18,054 bases of DNA from an uncultured Clostridia bacterium. GTDB lineage: Bacteria > Bacillota > Clostridia > Lachnospirales > Lachnospiraceae. The stretch is from assembly GCA_946623485.1 (NCBI GenBank), contig CAMORF010000011.1, positions 1-18,054 of the forward strand, given 5' to 3'. How positions within the stretch are numbered: the first letter of the stretch is position 1; every line of letters begins with the position of its first letter. Below, piece by piece: positions 1 to 5,867 of the stretch. The translations under genes and the position numbers were made by a program. The notes below the pieces were generated by a model, which saw nothing but the letters and a program-made list of their open reading frames with translations, made no database searches and had not been told where the DNA came from.

Positions 1-126
1 CTGCGATGAGGAAATTGGCGAATATTGAAGCATAGGGTCAGAATGCACTGTAGATGCACACACTGTAGAAGTACAAATGCGTACATCTGAATGGAACGGA
101 GGGATACTCCGGAGCGTTTCGCGAGC

Positions 127-207
127 TCAGTACTTTCTGCCAAGGCCAAAAGTCGGTACTTCCACAATCTGTTTTGAGCCGTGGTAAATGGTAATCAGTT
201 TGTCCAT
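127..207 (-). pseudogene. N-terminal remnant of a DUF3990-like protein
   Basis: On the minus strand an ATG at 207 is preceded by GGAGG with 8 nt spacing, so the start is well formed. It reads MDKLITIYHGSKQIVEVPTF followed by GLGRKY and then TGA at 129-127. From memory, the opening (YHGSK, I-V/I-E-x-P, FG-x-G-x-K) matches the first approximately 25 residues of DUF3990 proteins, ADP-ribosyltransferase-like proteins of roughly 150 residues that are common in Clostridia. The expected continuation is absent. Minus-strand sequence from 126 down to 1 has no recognisable DUF3990 segment in the frame I read. I infer a truncated remnant in which only the start region and ribosome binding site survived. 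A short genuine peptide is less likely. No enzymatic activity is expected from 26 residues. Confidence 0.5.
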
Positions 208-478
208 TGTTCAGCCCTCCGTTTATCCTCGACTATATCGCTGTGGTGATAATAAGTCAAACGACAGATGAAAAAAGTATCACCAAAGTGACAAGAGCAT
301 CGGCGAAGATTTGTTTCCCAAAAATCTCGAGATTGTGCTACTATGAAACCATATATGGATCGATGCAGAGCTTCTTTCTGCAGGGCAGGGAGGTTTTGGA
401 AACCAGAGGATTCATAGATGTATATCGGTTGGTCTGAGCCGCTTTCAGATTACCATATTGAGATAAGGAGGGATGACA
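208..478. other. Intergenic region, no convincing gene
   Basis: A TTG-initiated plus-strand frame is open from 207 to 437 (76 codons). It starts inside the antisense DUF3990 remnant, has no ribosome binding site, and its product resembles nothing I know. I see no clear sigma-A promoter here. The only strong signal is the AAGGAGGG ribosome binding site at its 3' edge (about 465-472), which serves the ATG at 479. Confidence 0.4.
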
Positions 479-541
479 ATGAAAACAAAGGTACAGCTTG
501 ATTCAGATCTTTTTGATTCCGAGTTAATGATGCCGGAGTAA
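479..541 (+). CDS. 20-codon ORF in frame with the downstream lipase-like gene
   Basis: This ORF has the strongest ribosome binding site of the locus: AAGGAGGG about 7 nt before ATG 479. It encodes MKTKVQLDSDLFDSELMMPE and stops at TAA 539-541. The next ATG (545) lies 3 nt beyond the stop and is in the same reading frame. Two readings fit. Either it is the ancestral N-terminus of the lipase-like protein, cut by a nonsense codon with translation now restarting at 545, or it is a leader peptide that delivers ribosomes to the second start by termination-reinitiation. The GGAG at about 535-538, 6 nt before ATG 545, lets the second start work in either case. I do not recognise the peptide. Confidence 0.45.
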   Translation: MKTKVQLDSDLFDSELMMPE

Positions 542-544
542 ACC

Positions 545-1591
545 ATGGATGCATTATCCGGTTCCTGGGAGAACATATTCGAAGAACCGAAGGAAGACCA
601 GGAAAAGGTTCCAGCCGAGAGGGGGGAAGACCGCAGGATCAGCATGCCTTTCATGTCAGATACGATCAATGTTGTCTGGAACTGGTCGGATCTGGATTAT
701 GCGAATCCCAATGATGATCCGAACTTTAATCTGACCATTATGGCTCTCATCCTTGCTACAAATATTGAGTGTCTGATCGGAGACAATGCCTGGAGTCTGG
801 TTGAAAGCAATCTGAGCGAGCTCGGGTTCGAGAATATTGTCCATTATTACTTCGGAGAGGAGGAGAATATCTCCTGTGCCGCCATGGTGTTTGCAAGGAG
901 TAAAGAGCCGGTTCATGGCAAGTATGTCGTGGCAGCGATCTATCGCGGCACTTCATCCATAGCAGATCTGATTTCTGATGTTAAATCCCAGTTAGACGGT
1001 TTTCATGAAGCGGGAATGGTAAGTGTAAACACGCTCCGTGAGTACATCTATTCGCAGGGGCTAACCAAAGAGAATACGACTCTGTTTATTACCGGACACA
1101 GCTATGGCGCAGCCAACGCTTCCCTGGTCGGCATCCAGAGTACGGATCTGGCGGAGCGTGATTCCATCTTCTGCTATTCCTTCGCAACGCCGAATTACTA
1201 TCGTGACTACCTGACTGGCAATGGCATGAAGATGTTCAGCTTTGACAGCGCTGAAGATATCGTGCCTGATGTACCGGTCGGCGATGATCTGGATAAAACC
1301 GGATTTGAGATCATTTATGACCGTATCGGCATGCAGTTGAACCAACCGGAGCAGTATCAGCGTTTCCAGCGTGTTTACAAGTATTTTCGTTATAACAGAA
1401 ATTATGAAGAGGATTTCGATTTTATTCCGAAAGAATTAACCGGCAACAGTTCTGAAGAAAAAATAAAGGATGATAGTGAGATTATCCGGAACCATATGAC
1501 TTATACCTATATCGCGCTGATCCTGTCCGAATTGCCGAATGATGTAATCGACTCTTATATCGGAGAAGCTGCTGATCAAAAAAGCGTGTAA
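545..1591 (+). CDS. Class 3 lipase-like alpha/beta-hydrolase
   Basis: The 348-residue protein carries the serine-hydrolase elbow G184-H-S-Y-G188, with Ser186 as predicted nucleophile after a hydrophobic beta strand (LFIT). Downstream, the segment around Asp238 (SAEDIVPDVP) matches the catalytic-Asp region of class 3 lipases (N/S-x-x-D-x-V-P-x-x-P). His317 (RNHMTYTY) is placed as the catalytic His. The region from about 120 to 320 therefore fits a lipase_3 / alpha-beta-hydrolase domain, and residues 1-50 are charged and probably disordered. No signal peptide or membrane segment is visible, so the product should be cytoplasmic unless exported by another route. The substrate cannot be read from the sequence; an esterase, phospholipase or effector-type hydrolase are all possible. 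ATG 545 has a GGAG 6 nt upstream, but an in-frame 20-codon ORF with a stronger ribosome binding site precedes it (479-541). It is followed by a terminator at 1695-1734. Confidence 0.75.
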   Translation: MDALSGSWENIFEEPKEDQEKVPAERGEDRRISMPFMSDTINVVWNWSDLDYANPNDDPNFNLTIMALILATNIECLIGDNAWSLVESNLSELGFENIVHYYFGEEENISCAAMVFARSKEPVHGKYVVAAIYRGTSSIADLISDVKSQLDGFHEAGMVSVNTLREYIYSQGLTKENTTLFITGHSYGAANASLVGIQSTDLAERDSIFCYSFATPNYYRDYLTGNGMKMFSFDSAEDIVPDVPVGDDLDKTGFEIIYDRIGMQLNQPEQYQRFQRVYKYFRYNRNYEEDFDFIPKELTGNSSEEKIKDDSEIIRNHMTYTYIALILSELPNDVIDSYIGEAADQKSV

Positions 1592-1694
1592 AGAGATCAC
1601 CCGGAGCAGTTCCCGACAAGCCTGCCGCAATACTGAACGACAGAAGAACAGTTGAGTGTGGTTTTGAGAATACTTGAATCATAAATAATGTTGT

Positions 1695-1734
1695 TTCCGG
1701 GAGTGTTGTTGATCACAATACTTCCGGGATTTTT
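1695..1734 (+). terminator. Rho-independent terminator of the lipase-like gene
   Basis: TTCCGGGAGTGTTG pairs with CAATACTTCCGGGA across a 7-nt loop (TTGATCA), giving a 14-bp RNA stem with three G-U pairs. It is followed directly by TTTTT. It lies about 100 nt after the stop at 1591. Confidence 0.8.
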
Positions 1735-1762
1735 CAATTGGGGATATGAAATCTTAAGCATT

Positions 1763-1815
1763 TAAGGATCTGTTACAAAATAACTTGTACATCTTGCTTG
1801 TCTTTTCATCCGATA
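1763..1815. repeat. 53-bp dispersed repeat, copy 1
   Basis: This stretch, beginning TAAGGATCTGTTACAAAATA and ending TTTTCATCCGATA, is identical over 53 nt to 18002-18054, where the window ends. Both copies are in the same orientation. Upstream flanks differ immediately (T here, C at the other copy), so the left boundary is sharp. The GGATCTGTTACAAAATAAC style resembles terminal inverted repeats of DDE-type insertion sequences, but no transposase or inverted partner is seen nearby. It sits about 45 nt upstream of alsT and may have displaced or supplied upstream regulatory sequence. Confidence 0.7.
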
Positions 1816-1859
1816 GCACAGCTCAAAAATCAATCACATAGTAAGAAGATGGTTTTGTG

Positions 1860-3269
1860 ATGTTAGGTATTTTATCAAAGATTGATGATGTGATGTATTA
1901 TCCTGTCCTGATTATCATATTGGGTGTGGCAGGACTGTATTTTACATTTCGGACACGCTTCGTACAGATCCGTCTGTTTCGGGAAGCATGCAGACTGGTC
2001 ATGGAGAAGCCTGTAGACAAACAGCATGTATCGTCTTTCCAGGCATTGATGATTTCCACTGCTTCCCGTGTTGGAACAGGGAACATCGTTGGGGTTTCCA
2101 CTGCGATCTGCCTGGGCGGTCCCGGCGCGGTTTTCTGGATGTGGCTGATGTGTATCATCGGAGCAGCTTCCGCATTTGTGGAGAGCACACTTGCTCAGAT
2201 CTACAAACGAAGGGGGGAGGATGGTGGCTGTTATGGCGGCCCGGCTTATTACATAGAGCAGGCGTTGCATTCACCGTTTCTTGCAGCAGTGTTCTGCGTG
2301 TTTCTGATTTCCACCTACGCGTTTGGGTTTAATCTTCTTTGTTCGTACAATCTCCAGTCAACCTTTGCGGCGTACAGCTTTTACAGACCTGGCATCACCC
2401 CCGTGATTGTCGGAGCAGTGATCGCGTTGATGGTCGGATGGTGCGTGATGGGCGGCGGGAAAAAGATGGTGCGTCTGACTGAAATCATGGTTCCTTTTAT
2501 GGGACTTTTCTACGTGGCACTTTCGCTGATTGTAATTCTGGCTCATATCCGGAATGTTCCTGCAATGTTTCAGCAAATCTTTCAGGATGCATTTGACTTT
2601 CGGTCAATCTTTGGAGGAATCTCCGGCTCCTGCATGATATACGGGATCAAGCGCGGATTATATTCCAATGAGGCAGGCGTGGGTTCGGCACCAAACGCAT
2701 CTGCTTCCGCGATGGTTACCCATCCGGTTAAGCAAGGACTGGTACAGACAGTATCTGTATATATTGATACGATGCTGCTTTGTACGGCAACGGCTTTCAT
2801 GTGTTTAAGTTCAGGGGTGGAGATTTCTTCAGAAGTCAATGGAACGCCTTACGTGCAAAATGCGCTGTCAACGGTGTTCGGGTCGTTGGGACCTTTGTTT
2901 ATAACACTTGCGATGATCCTGTTTGCTTTCACAACGCTGATCGGAAATCTATATTATGTTGAGAATGCTTTGATCTACCTGAACGGAAAAAAGAAACCAT
3001 CATCTCTTTTTACTAAGTTGTTCTATATAGTTTGTGCGGGAGTGATTTTTGTTGGAGCGATCATACCGATGGATGCAGCATGGGCGGCAGCGGATATTAC
3101 CATGGGACTGATGACGATCATCAATCTTCCCTGCTGCTTTGTTCTGTACCGGACTGTGGGAGACGCTCTGAAAGATTATGAGCGTCAGTCAAAGGCCGGG
3201 CAGAACCCGGAATTCAGAGCGGGGAAGATCGGATTGGACGAACGAAAGCTTAGCTTTTGGAAGGACTGA
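1860..3269 (+). CDS. alsT: Sodium/alanine symporter, AGCS family
   Basis: This integral membrane protein of about 469 residues imports alanine or glycine with Na+ (amino acid:cation symporter, AGCS family). Family landmarks are visible in order: PVLIIILGVAGLYFTFRTRF in the first membrane span, SRVGTGNIVGVSTAICLGGP and GAVFWMWLMCIIGAASAFVE in the second block, the GGCYGGPAYYIE loop, and the highly characteristic RGLYSNEAGVGSAPNASASA. About ten hydrophobic spans follow through FVLYRTVG, with a short charged C-terminus (ERKLSFWKD). Length is typical of the family. GTG at 1857 and ATG at 1860 are both possible starts; the ATG is chosen. The ribosome binding site is poor (AAGAAGATGG), which is unusual compared with the strong sites elsewhere in the window. 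It is monocistronic by context: a terminator lies upstream and a different gene type downstream. Substrate preference among alanine, glycine and related amino acids cannot be told from sequence alone. Confidence 0.93.
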   Translation: MLGILSKIDDVMYYPVLIIILGVAGLYFTFRTRFVQIRLFREACRLVMEKPVDKQHVSSFQALMISTASRVGTGNIVGVSTAICLGGPGAVFWMWLMCIIGAASAFVESTLAQIYKRRGEDGGCYGGPAYYIEQALHSPFLAAVFCVFLISTYAFGFNLLCSYNLQSTFAAYSFYRPGITPVIVGAVIALMVGWCVMGGGKKMVRLTEIMVPFMGLFYVALSLIVILAHIRNVPAMFQQIFQDAFDFRSIFGGISGSCMIYGIKRGLYSNEAGVGSAPNASASAMVTHPVKQGLVQTVSVYIDTMLLCTATAFMCLSSGVEISSEVNGTPYVQNALSTVFGSLGPLFITLAMILFAFTTLIGNLYYVENALIYLNGKKKPSSLFTKLFYIVCAGVIFVGAIIPMDAAWAAADITMGLMTIINLPCCFVLYRTVGDALKDYERQSKAGQNPEFRAGKIGLDERKLSFWKD

Positions 3270-3485
3270 ATGTAAAGCGCGCCAACACCCTTTCCCGCCA
3301 CGCGCAAGCAAGCTTGCATGGAGGCCAGGCTTTTCAGCAGAGGAAATGATGCTGCCGCTTATATTCCCGCCATTCAGAAAACTGCCATATTATGTCCATT
3401 ATTCATTCCGGAGCCGATTATGCTGTCGTATCCGGGTCCATGAGGACAAGGATCCACGCATGGCATTTGAGAGGGTGTGAAACGA
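3270..3485. other. Intergenic region after alsT
   Basis: No gene is supported here. A plus-strand frame running 3178-3480 overlaps the alsT 3' end and has no ribosome binding site or recognisable product. A short self-complementary AAGCAAGCTT-type stretch lies at about 3308-3317. No T-tract terminator for alsT is evident. Confidence 0.4.
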
Positions 3486-3662
3486 GTGGACAGTATATGC
3501 ATCGTCTGTGCTTACCTCATCTATGATGAGGACTATGAAGAATATGTCTGTGATTGCCGGATGGATGAAGATGATTACAGCAGGATTATACAGGGAGATT
3601 ACAAAGGCTGCCCGTACTACCGGAACGCAGATGAGTATAAGATAGTACGGAAGCAGATGTGA
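3486..3662 (+). CDS. Small Cys-rich protein, DUF6472-like
   Basis: The small acidic protein (58 residues from GTG 3486) starts MDSICIVCAYLIYDEDYEEY and ends NADEYKIVRKQM. It has a C-x2-C pair near the N-terminus, a C-D-C pair mid-chain and a CPYY motif, which together could bind a metal ion. This arrangement (CxxC, YDEDYEEYVC, DEDDY, GCPYY, DEYKIVRKQM) matches my memory of a Lachnospiraceae family annotated DUF6472, whose function is unknown. GTG 3486 is preferred over the in-frame GTG at 3477 because a GAGAGGG element (3469-3475) ends 10 nt before 3486 but only 1 nt before 3477. Its stop codon overlaps a REP-like hairpin (3661-3691). No operon partner is evident. Confidence 0.6.
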   Translation: MDSICIVCAYLIYDEDYEEYVCDCRMDEDDYSRIIQGDYKGCPYYRNADEYKIVRKQM

Positions 3663-3691
3663 TGAAACGGAGAACCGTCCCCTGTTTCATC
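3661..3691. repeat. REP-like hairpin
   Basis: GATGAAAC (3661-3668) pairs with GTTTCATC (3684-3691), enclosing GGAGAACCGTCCCCT. The reverse complement of the core contains AGGGGACGGTTCTCC, a motif I associate with short REP-type palindromes dispersed in many bacterial genomes, some next to REP-associated tyrosine transposases. It overlaps the stop codon of the preceding small gene. There is no T-tract, so it is not an intrinsic terminator. Confidence 0.45.
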
Positions 3692-3763
3692 CGTTAAGCC
3701 CTTGAGCAGGTGAAGCCATAAGAGGCATAATGGTGAAGAGGACATTTGGAAGACGGGATATGA

Positions 3764-4156
3764 CGAGTTTTTATCCGGGGACTGCAGGTTCTGGAGGTGG
3801 AGATCCACGAAAGCAATTTTGATTTCCCGGGGATACAGGCTCAGATCATCCGGTACTGTGAGAAAAACCAGATTCCGCGCAAGATAGATATGCATCTGCA
3901 GCTGATATTTGAAGAGACCGTCCAGCAGCTGATCGTTCCGATTCTTAAGACGCCGGATATTCGTGTGATCATTGAATCCTCGGAAGAAACAGAGGAAGTA
4001 GTGTATACGGTTCGCTATGGTGGAAAAGGGATAGATGCTACCATGCGGAAGGATCAGCTTCCACTTTCCGTCCTGAAGAGCGTAGCGAAGGACATACAGT
4101 ATACATATTGTCCGGAAGAGAAACTGAGCAATCAGATTACTATGACAGTCAGATGA
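3764..4156 (+). pseudogene. Partial HATPase (RsbW-like) C-terminal region, probably broken gene
   Basis: The frame is open from 3764; the first usable start is GTG 3797, with only GGAG 1 nt upstream, so it is not a convincing start. From there 119 codons read MEIHESNFDFPGIQAQIIRY and onward. The helix MHLQLIFEETVQQLIVPIL resembles the N-box helix of RsbW-type HATPases (LELVLEELLTN), but the Asn that binds Mg/ATP is not obvious. The end, IQYTYCPEEKLSNQITMTV, resembles the final strands of that fold. I believe similar sequence occurs as the C-terminal part of larger Clostridia ABC-type proteins, but this is from memory. Another frame upstream (3714-3779, ending GYDEFLSG) runs into this one at a GGGG run (3777-3780), as expected from a single-base frameshift. 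I interpret it as a 3' remnant of a larger gene. It ends just before the tRNA-Thr promoter. Confidence 0.45.
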
Positions 4157-4191
4157 TGGCAGATGATGCGCTGAATCGGCTAAAAAAATAC

Positions 4192-4220
4192 TTGCCAAAG
4201 AAGCTGACAGCGTATATAAT
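4192..4220 (+). promoter_or_regulatory. Sigma-A promoter of tRNA-Thr
   Basis: The -35 TTGCCA (4192-4197) and -10 TATAAT (4215-4220) are separated by 17 nt. Transcription would begin about 25 nt before the mature tRNA 5' end at 4251. Confidence 0.85.
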
Positions 4221-4250
4221 AGCATCGTTGCAGCGAAATAGCAGCAAAGT

Positions 4251-4323
<73 letters not shown>

Positions 4324-4329
4324 CTGCAG

Positions 4330-4373
4330 AAAACCTCAGAATCCTTATTCATCAAGGGTTCTGAGGTTTTTTG
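4330..4373 (+). terminator. Rho-independent terminator of tRNA-Thr
   Basis: AACCTCAGAATCCTT pairs with AAGGGTTCTGAGGTT (one G-U pair) around the loop ATTCATC, followed by a run of T (4367-4372). It begins 7 nt after the tRNA end. Confidence 0.9.
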
Positions 4374-4430
4374 CTTTTCGTGGGCAGTTAGTGGGCAAAA
4401 TGAAGCGGGGGGATAAGAATCCTGACCCCG

Positions 4431-4459
4431 AAAAATGTCGCTTTTCCGGCGACCTTTTT
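4431..4459. terminator. Possible small bidirectional terminator
   Basis: GTCGC (4437-4441) pairs with GCGAC (4449-4453). It is flanked by AAAAA on the left and TTTTT on the right, so either strand would give a short stem followed by U residues. The stem has only 5 bp and no gene needing it is apparent. A second short inverted structure, CGGGG...CCCCG, lies just upstream (about 4406-4430). Confidence 0.3.
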
Positions 4460-4488
4460 ACAAGCGTCCTGCAGTATCATAAAGGTAT

Positions 4489-4629
4489 ATGAAAAAGCAA
4501 TCGGTTAAGTACCTCTCAAGTGATCTGTTATCAGATGTCCTGAACAGAGAACGGCAGCTACGTGAGTTCCTGAACGACGGTGCCATTCCCCTCGACAATT
4601 CTCGTGGTTTTACAGTTAAAACAGGGTAC
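4489..4629 (+). pseudogene. IS66-type transposase scrap
   Basis: The frame reads MKKQSVKYLSSDLLSDVLNR, then continues RERQLREFLNDGAIPLDNSR. The block L-N-R-E-x-x-L-x-x-F-L-x-D-G-x-I-P-L-D-N resembles the conserved C-terminal part of IS66-family transposases, where an L-x-x-F-L-x-D-G-x-x-P-x-D-N-N segment precedes the ERAIRPF motif. Here the sequence after DNS does not continue as an IS66 protein. There is no ribosome binding site and a stop lies just upstream (TAA 4480-4482). The frame remains open to 4800, but that part only overlays the tRNA-Leu terminator and tRNA-Leu in antisense. I interpret it as a relic of an insertion sequence between two tRNA genes. Confidence 0.4.
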
Positions 4630-4680
4630 AAAAAAACGCATAAACACTGGTATTTTCGAACTTTTCCAGTATCTATGCGG
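4630..4680 (-). terminator. Rho-independent terminator of tRNA-Leu
   Basis: Read on the minus strand, CGCATAGATACTGG pairs with CCAGTGTTTATGCG (two G-U pairs) and is followed by seven T residues (plus-strand A run at 4630-4636). It starts about 15 nt after the tRNA 3' end. Confidence 0.88.
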
Positions 4681-4693
4681 ATTTGCTGTTTAA

Positions 4694-4776
4694 TGCCGGT
4701 GGTGGGACTCGAACCCACACGTAGTCGCCTACAAAAGATTTTGAGTCTTCCTCGTCTGCCATTCCGACACACCGGC
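4694..4776 (-). tRNA. tRNA-Leu (anticodon CAA)
   Basis: On the minus strand the acceptor arms GCCGGTG and CACCGGC pair and are followed by discriminator A. The anticodon arm GAAGA-CTCAAAA-TCTTT gives anticodon CAA, reading leucine codon TTG. The long variable arm (GTAGGCGACTAC) and the T-arm GTGGGTTCGAGTCCCAC fit a class II tRNA-Leu of 83 nt. CCA is not encoded. It has its own promoter (4789-4817) and terminator (4630-4680). Confidence 0.96.
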
Positions 4777-4788
4777 AAGAACGTTTAT

Positions 4789-4817
4789 AGTATAGTATAA
4801 TTGAGTGGCAAGGTCAA
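4789..4817 (-). promoter_or_regulatory. Sigma-A promoter of tRNA-Leu
   Basis: On the minus strand, -35 TTGACC (4817-4812) and -10 TATACT (4794-4789) are separated by 17 nt, placing the start a few bases before the tRNA. Confidence 0.82.
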
Positions 4818-4911
4818 TATTGCCTTTGCATCATACTTGGTTGCTAAAAGCATCTGAATCATAGAAGAGATAGTTATATGTTGTTCCTGGTTACGTTCGC
4901 GCTATCTGCTG

Positions 4912-4963
4912 TTTCAAAGGCAGGAGTTTGAGCAATTTCAAAGGCTGGAGTGATTTTGAGCAA
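4912..4963. repeat. Imperfect tandem duplication, 24/28 bp
   Basis: TTTCAAAGGCAGGAGTTTGAGCAA (4912-4935) is followed at once by TTTCAAAGGCTGGAGT with GATTTTGAGCAA (4936-4963). No gene is seen between tRNA-Leu's promoter and the hicB stop at 4991. Confidence 0.75.
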
Positions 4964-4990
4964 AAGATGTCCCGACTGCCTAAGCGGGAG

Positions 4991-5440
4991 TTAGCTTTTT
5001 GAACCATCTTGCTTCTGCTGACCGTGATCTCGTCGTTCAGATTTTTTCTGTGTCATCGACAGCAAGGCTTCCTGAAGTACCTTGGAGAAGTTCACATGAT
5101 GCGCTTCTCCGTATGCGTTGAGCCAGGAAGGGATTGTGATGTTTTTACGGACTGACTTTACAGCATGCGCATCCGAGTAGGCGCCCATGTCCAGCACGAT
5201 CAGGGAGATAAAGTCGTCCGGATCATCGAGCTGGATCTCCTGATATTCTGAAGCAGGTGGCACTTCGCCTCCTTTTTCCATAATGGAAAGGATCACGCCG
5301 CTTGCCTGATTCACTGCATCCTCAATGGCGTCCTCCAGAGTATCTCCGGAAGCAGTGCAGTCAGGCAGATCCGGTATTGTCACATCGTATCCGCCCTCAT
5401 CAAAATACGGCGTAAAGATCGCCGGATAGATCAGTTTCAT
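4991..5440 (-). CDS. hicB: HicB-family antitoxin, apparently without HicA
   Basis: This 149-residue protein has the HicB N-terminal fold: YPAIFTPYFDEGGYDVTIPD then LPDCTASGDTLEDAIEDAVN, within residues 1-70. The C-terminal block VRKNITIPSWLNAYGEAHHV and NFSKVLQEAL (about 108-140) looks like a ribbon-helix-helix DNA-binding segment. In the family, HicB neutralises the HicA mRNA interferase and represses its own promoter. No HicA-like ORF (about 60 residues, with a conserved His in a dsRBD-like fold) is seen upstream to 5868 or downstream to the tRNA gene. It could be a solitary regulator, or a relic antitoxin. The last 25 residues (KKSERRDHGQQKQDGSKS) are polar and probably disordered. The promoter at 5484-5511 lies about 45 nt upstream. 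A weak stem (TCCCG...CGGGA, then TCTTTT) follows the stop. Confidence 0.85.
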   Translation of the reverse strand: MKLIYPAIFTPYFDEGGYDVTIPDLPDCTASGDTLEDAIEDAVNQASGVILSIMEKGGEVPPASEYQEIQLDDPDDFISLIVLDMGAYSDAHAVKSVRKNITIPSWLNAYGEAHHVNFSKVLQEALLSMTQKKSERRDHGQQKQDGSKS

Positions 5441-5483
5441 CGCATATACCTCATAAAAAGACTGACAATATGCCTAAGACCAG

Positions 5484-5511
5484 ATTATAAACATCATGCG
5501 TATATAGTCAA
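5484..5511 (-). promoter_or_regulatory. Sigma-A promoter of hicB
   Basis: On the minus strand, -35 TTGACT (5511-5506) and consensus -10 TATAAT (5489-5484) are separated by 16 nt. The leader to the hicB ATG is about 35-40 nt. Confidence 0.82.
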
Positions 5512-5867
5512 GCGTTCGGGTAGCATGGCCCCCTATGTGTGTGATCAGGCAGATGAGAATCAGGAAAATTAAGAAAAAGTATCATGCAGGTTAAGAGGAA
5601 TTCGAATCCTGTATGTTGCGCAGACTGGCGGAATCTGTCATAATTGACATGTGCCTGCCAGATTGCTGTTTGCTGTTTAATAATTGAAGAAATGTCAAAA
5701 GCGTTGGCGTCGGAAGAAGCAGATGGATCAGAAATAATAGCTGAAGAGACAGCGTTAGAACAAGCTGGTGGAGAATCAAAAGAGGTAGGGCTGTATCTGG
5801 AGAAGCAGATGGAGAAGCAGATACAGAGATACAGATACAGAGATACAGTATAGAGAGGATTACAAGA
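5512..5867. other. Intergenic region with short tandem repeats
   Basis: No recognisable gene. A plus-strand frame from 5644 (TTG) or 5692 (ATG) runs to 5853, giving an Ala/Glu-rich product ending in KQMEKQIQRYRYRDTV. It has no ribosome binding site. Its 3' part is made of tandem repeats: GGAGAAGCAGAT twice at 5799-5822, and AGATACAGAGATAC twice at 5819-5846. TTGACA at 5644-5649 would be a perfect -35, but no matching -10 follows at the right distance. The stretch ends in the GAGAGG ribosome binding site of the next gene. Confidence 0.4.

Noticed and set aside
207..437. 76-codon plus-strand ORF
   Set aside because: TTG start inside the antisense DUF3990 remnant, no ribosome binding site, no recognisable product.
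3617..4225. 202-codon minus-strand ORF
   Set aside because: It lies opposite the small Cys-rich gene and the HATPase-like frame, has no ribosome binding site or recognisable motif.
4630..4800. Coding continuation of the plus-strand frame after the IS66-like scrap
   Set aside because: This part only overlays the tRNA-Leu terminator and the antisense of tRNA-Leu; products such as PVVGLEPTRSRLQ are a well-known false translation of tRNA genes.
5644..5649. TTGACA as a -35 element for the secreted-protein gene
   Set aside because: No -10-like hexamer lies 16-18 nt downstream; the nearest TTTAAT is 26 nt away.
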